Source: Amoeboaphelidium occidentale
Lineage: Eukaryota; Aphelidiomycota; Aphelidea
Assembly: GCA_023515795.1 (NCBI GenBank)
Contig: JALGPX010000043.1
Location: 2,751 to 66,750, forward strand
Direction: 5' to 3'
DNA length: 64,000 bases
The notes beneath the pieces are model-generated. The model was given only the letters and a program-made list of their open reading frames with translations. It made no database searches and had not been told where the DNA came from. A program made the translations under genes and the position numbers. Of this stretch, positions 62,471-64,000 are shown piece after piece. Position 1 is the stretch's first letter, and every line of letters begins with the position of its first letter.

Positions 62471-62490
62471 GTAATAAATCAATTGTCAAT

Positions 62491-63568
62491 TCATTTCGCT
62501 GCTTTCTGGATCTTATCTCTCGATGCTTGCTTTTCGTCCCGTTTTCTTTGCCGTTCGTCGTCTCTTTTGGCTTTTTGTCTAAGATCATATTCTTCTTTAC
62601 GTTTCTTCAATGCTTCCTTTCTCAATTCAAACTGATCTCTTAAATAATTTGTCTCAGCTTCTAATTTCAACGTCTCTACTTCNNNNNNNNNNNNNNNNNN
62701 NNTGTCTAAGATCATATTCTTCTTTACGTTTCATCAATGCTTCCTTTCTCAATTCAAACTGATCTCTTAAATAATTTGTCTCAGCTTCTAATTTCAACGT
62801 CTCTACTTCAATTTGTTTCGTTTCCTCTTCTTTTCTTTGTCTTTGAGCTGCTCGAAATGTTTCTTTTCGTATCTTTTCAGACTCCTTGATCATCTGTTTC
62901 AGAAGTCTATCTTCCTCATCTTGACGTTTCAGTAACATTGATCTAACCTGTTCCTTTGAAGTAGCTTCAGCTTTTCGTGTCTTCGCAATATTTGTCTTCA
63001 TTTCGCTCATAGTGTTCATGGCAGCTGCCTTTTGTCTAATCTGTTCTTTATGAGCTTGTTTCCTTTCCTGAGCCTGCAGCTCTTTTAGAAATGCTTCTTC
63101 GAGCGTGCGCAGCTTTGATCTTGGATCCTTTTCAACTTTCGGTTCAGGTATATCATCCACAAACTTTAACAATCCTTTGCGCTTTCCATTTTTGAAGAGC
63201 TTAACATCAAAATCTTGATCAATTTTTGAGTACATACTCTTTCTGTTGTGTAGAGCCATAAGAAGGGAATGGTACACTTCCAGTAAATTCTTCAAAGCCA
63301 TAATATCGCCTTTTAGTATATCGTCAGCCTTGATATGATCAAGATCTATGTTAAGTATATCTAAGCTCAAGTCATCCAAATTCCTTTGCAGCTGTTTCCT
63401 CAGGGTCATGTTGTCACTTGTTCTACAGGGTAAATCCAAATGTCTCAAAACTATCAGGTGCACATGAAGGAACCATAAAGGGACCATTTCACTAATGTGT
63501 GTCACTTCTAACTCTTTATGGCCGCATACACTAGCAAGTTCATTTGCTTTTCCGATGACAATGTTCAT
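62491..63568 (-). CDS. CEP95-like centrosomal/basal-body protein (interrupted by an assembly gap)
   Basis: About 310 aa as far as can be read. The N-terminal calponin-homology-like domain holds DDLSLDILNIDLDHIKADDILKGDIMALKNLLEVYHSLL, the best-conserved stretch of CEP95. The C-terminal half is one long charged coiled coil (RTLEEAFLKELQAQERKQ, MKTNIAKTRKAEATSKEQV, down to KIQKAAK). CEP95 is found at centrosomes and spindle poles of ciliated eukaryotes. A 20-N run (62683-62702) with a 107-bp duplicate on each side lies in the coiled coil and breaks the frame. Name based on the N-terminal domain; confidence moderate. Confidence 0.72.
62576..62809. repeat. Assembly gap (20 N) flanked by a 107-bp direct duplicate
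   Basis: N at 62683-62702. The sequence before (62576-62682) equals that after (62703-62809) apart from one base (62608 t versus 62735 a). Same signature as the gap at 13.56 kb: overlapping contig ends not merged. It falls in the CEP95-like coiled coil. Confidence 0.9.
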
Positions 63569-63763
63569 TTCTTAGAAAAAACACTTTTTTAAGCTTCACA
63601 AGATGAACCAATACACTAAGACTCCTTAAAAGTCAATAGGTCAACCAGCAGGCTGTTTCCCTTTCTTCCGACGCTTTAGCAATTTGATCGGCCTTATTCC
63701 AGTTTTTTTGTTAGCGTTGTCGCCACCACTCAAAAGCATCGTTGTAACGGATTAAGACTGGAG

Positions 63764-64000
63764 ATGAGCAAGCAGAGGGTCACTTATTACTACGACAGTA
63801 AACGCCGCCCCTTATGAACGATCACATCTAATTCCCTTTTCTGTAGCTGAGGTGGGAAACTATCACTACGGAACTATGCATCCCATGAAGCCCCATCGTA
63901 TACGAATGACACACAGCCTTTTGCTCAACTATGGAGTGTATAAGAAACTGGACGTTCTAAGGCCGCAGAGGGCAACAGTCAAAGAAATGACCCGATTTCA
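63764..64000 (+). CDS. RPD3: Class I histone deacetylase (Rpd3/HDAC1-like), 3'-truncated by window edge
   Basis: Zinc-dependent lysine deacetylase of nuclear co-repressor complexes. Exon 1 (63764-63797) encodes [12 protein letters not shown] 49-nt intron (63798-63846) follows. Exon 2 then reads [39 protein letters not shown], almost the sequence at the N-terminus of Rpd3/HDAC1. The catalytic His-His, Asp and Tyr lie beyond the window. The start is the only ATG in frame before the YYYD motif. Confidence 0.95.

Overview
This is a nuclear window from a gene-dense unicellular eukaryote. I read about 43 protein genes in 64 kb, roughly one per 1.5 kb. Many carry very short spliceosomal introns: I placed about 50, of 31-62 nt and mostly 33-40 nt, with GTAAG/GTATG-type donors, TAG/CAG acceptors and CTAAY/TTAAC-like branch motifs. 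Neighbouring genes are often only 11-90 bp apart. I saw no rRNA, tRNA or CRISPR array. The gene set points to an early-diverging opisthokont, probably on the fungal side and with a cilium (zoosporic or amoeboid-zoospore type). It includes a YPD1-type phosphorelay protein, a Trl1-type tRNA ligase, a DUF2415-type WD protein, Ena/VASP, the ciliary transition-zone protein B9D2 and a CEP95-like centrosomal protein. The species cannot be fixed from sequence reading alone.

Layout. 0-6 kb: inorganic pyrophosphatase, Ena/VASP, a membrane-anchored J-protein and a C-terminal-motor kinesin. 6-17 kb: a tRNA ligase with an extra HAD-like domain, an ankyrin protein, ER glucosidase I, YPD1, syntaxin 18 and two tandem F-box paralogs. 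16.6-30.3 kb: AP-1/2 beta adaptin, ARV1, a PRXL2-like redox protein, methylmalonyl-CoA epimerase, VDAC, proteasome alpha, a SWI/SNF SWIB subunit, a GRAB-like golgin, a tandem coactosin protein, an EFHD2-like protein and CDT2. 30.7-38 kb: DUF2415 WD protein, two unrecognised proteins, an RlmN-like radical-SAM enzyme and an STK16 kinase. 38-49.4 kb: a permuted papain-like protein, phytochelatin synthase, mitochondrial m-AAA protease, HID1 and 5-oxoprolinase. 49.4-58 kb: cap methyltransferase, F-box/LRR protein, B9D2, TFIIH SSL1, a WD40 protein, two tandem Fanzor/TnpB-like C-terminal relics and long-chain acyl-CoA synthetase. 58-64 kb: TatD, an EF-hand membrane protein, a two-part glycosyltransferase, a CEP95-like protein and the start of an Rpd3-type histone deacetylase.

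Functional threads are secretory trafficking (AP beta, syntaxin 18, HID1, golgin, ARV1, glucosidase I), mitochondria (VDAC, m-AAA protease, methylmalonyl-CoA epimerase, J-protein), actin regulation (Ena/VASP, coactosins, EFHD2-like) and glutathione/phytochelatin metabolism (phytochelatin synthase, 5-oxoprolinase). The best novelty candidates are the ligase-kinase-phosphodiesterase-HAD fusion and the duplicated Fanzor-like relics with a conserved hairpin-bearing 3' flank. Two N-gaps are bordered on both sides by the same sequence and look like unmerged contig ends.
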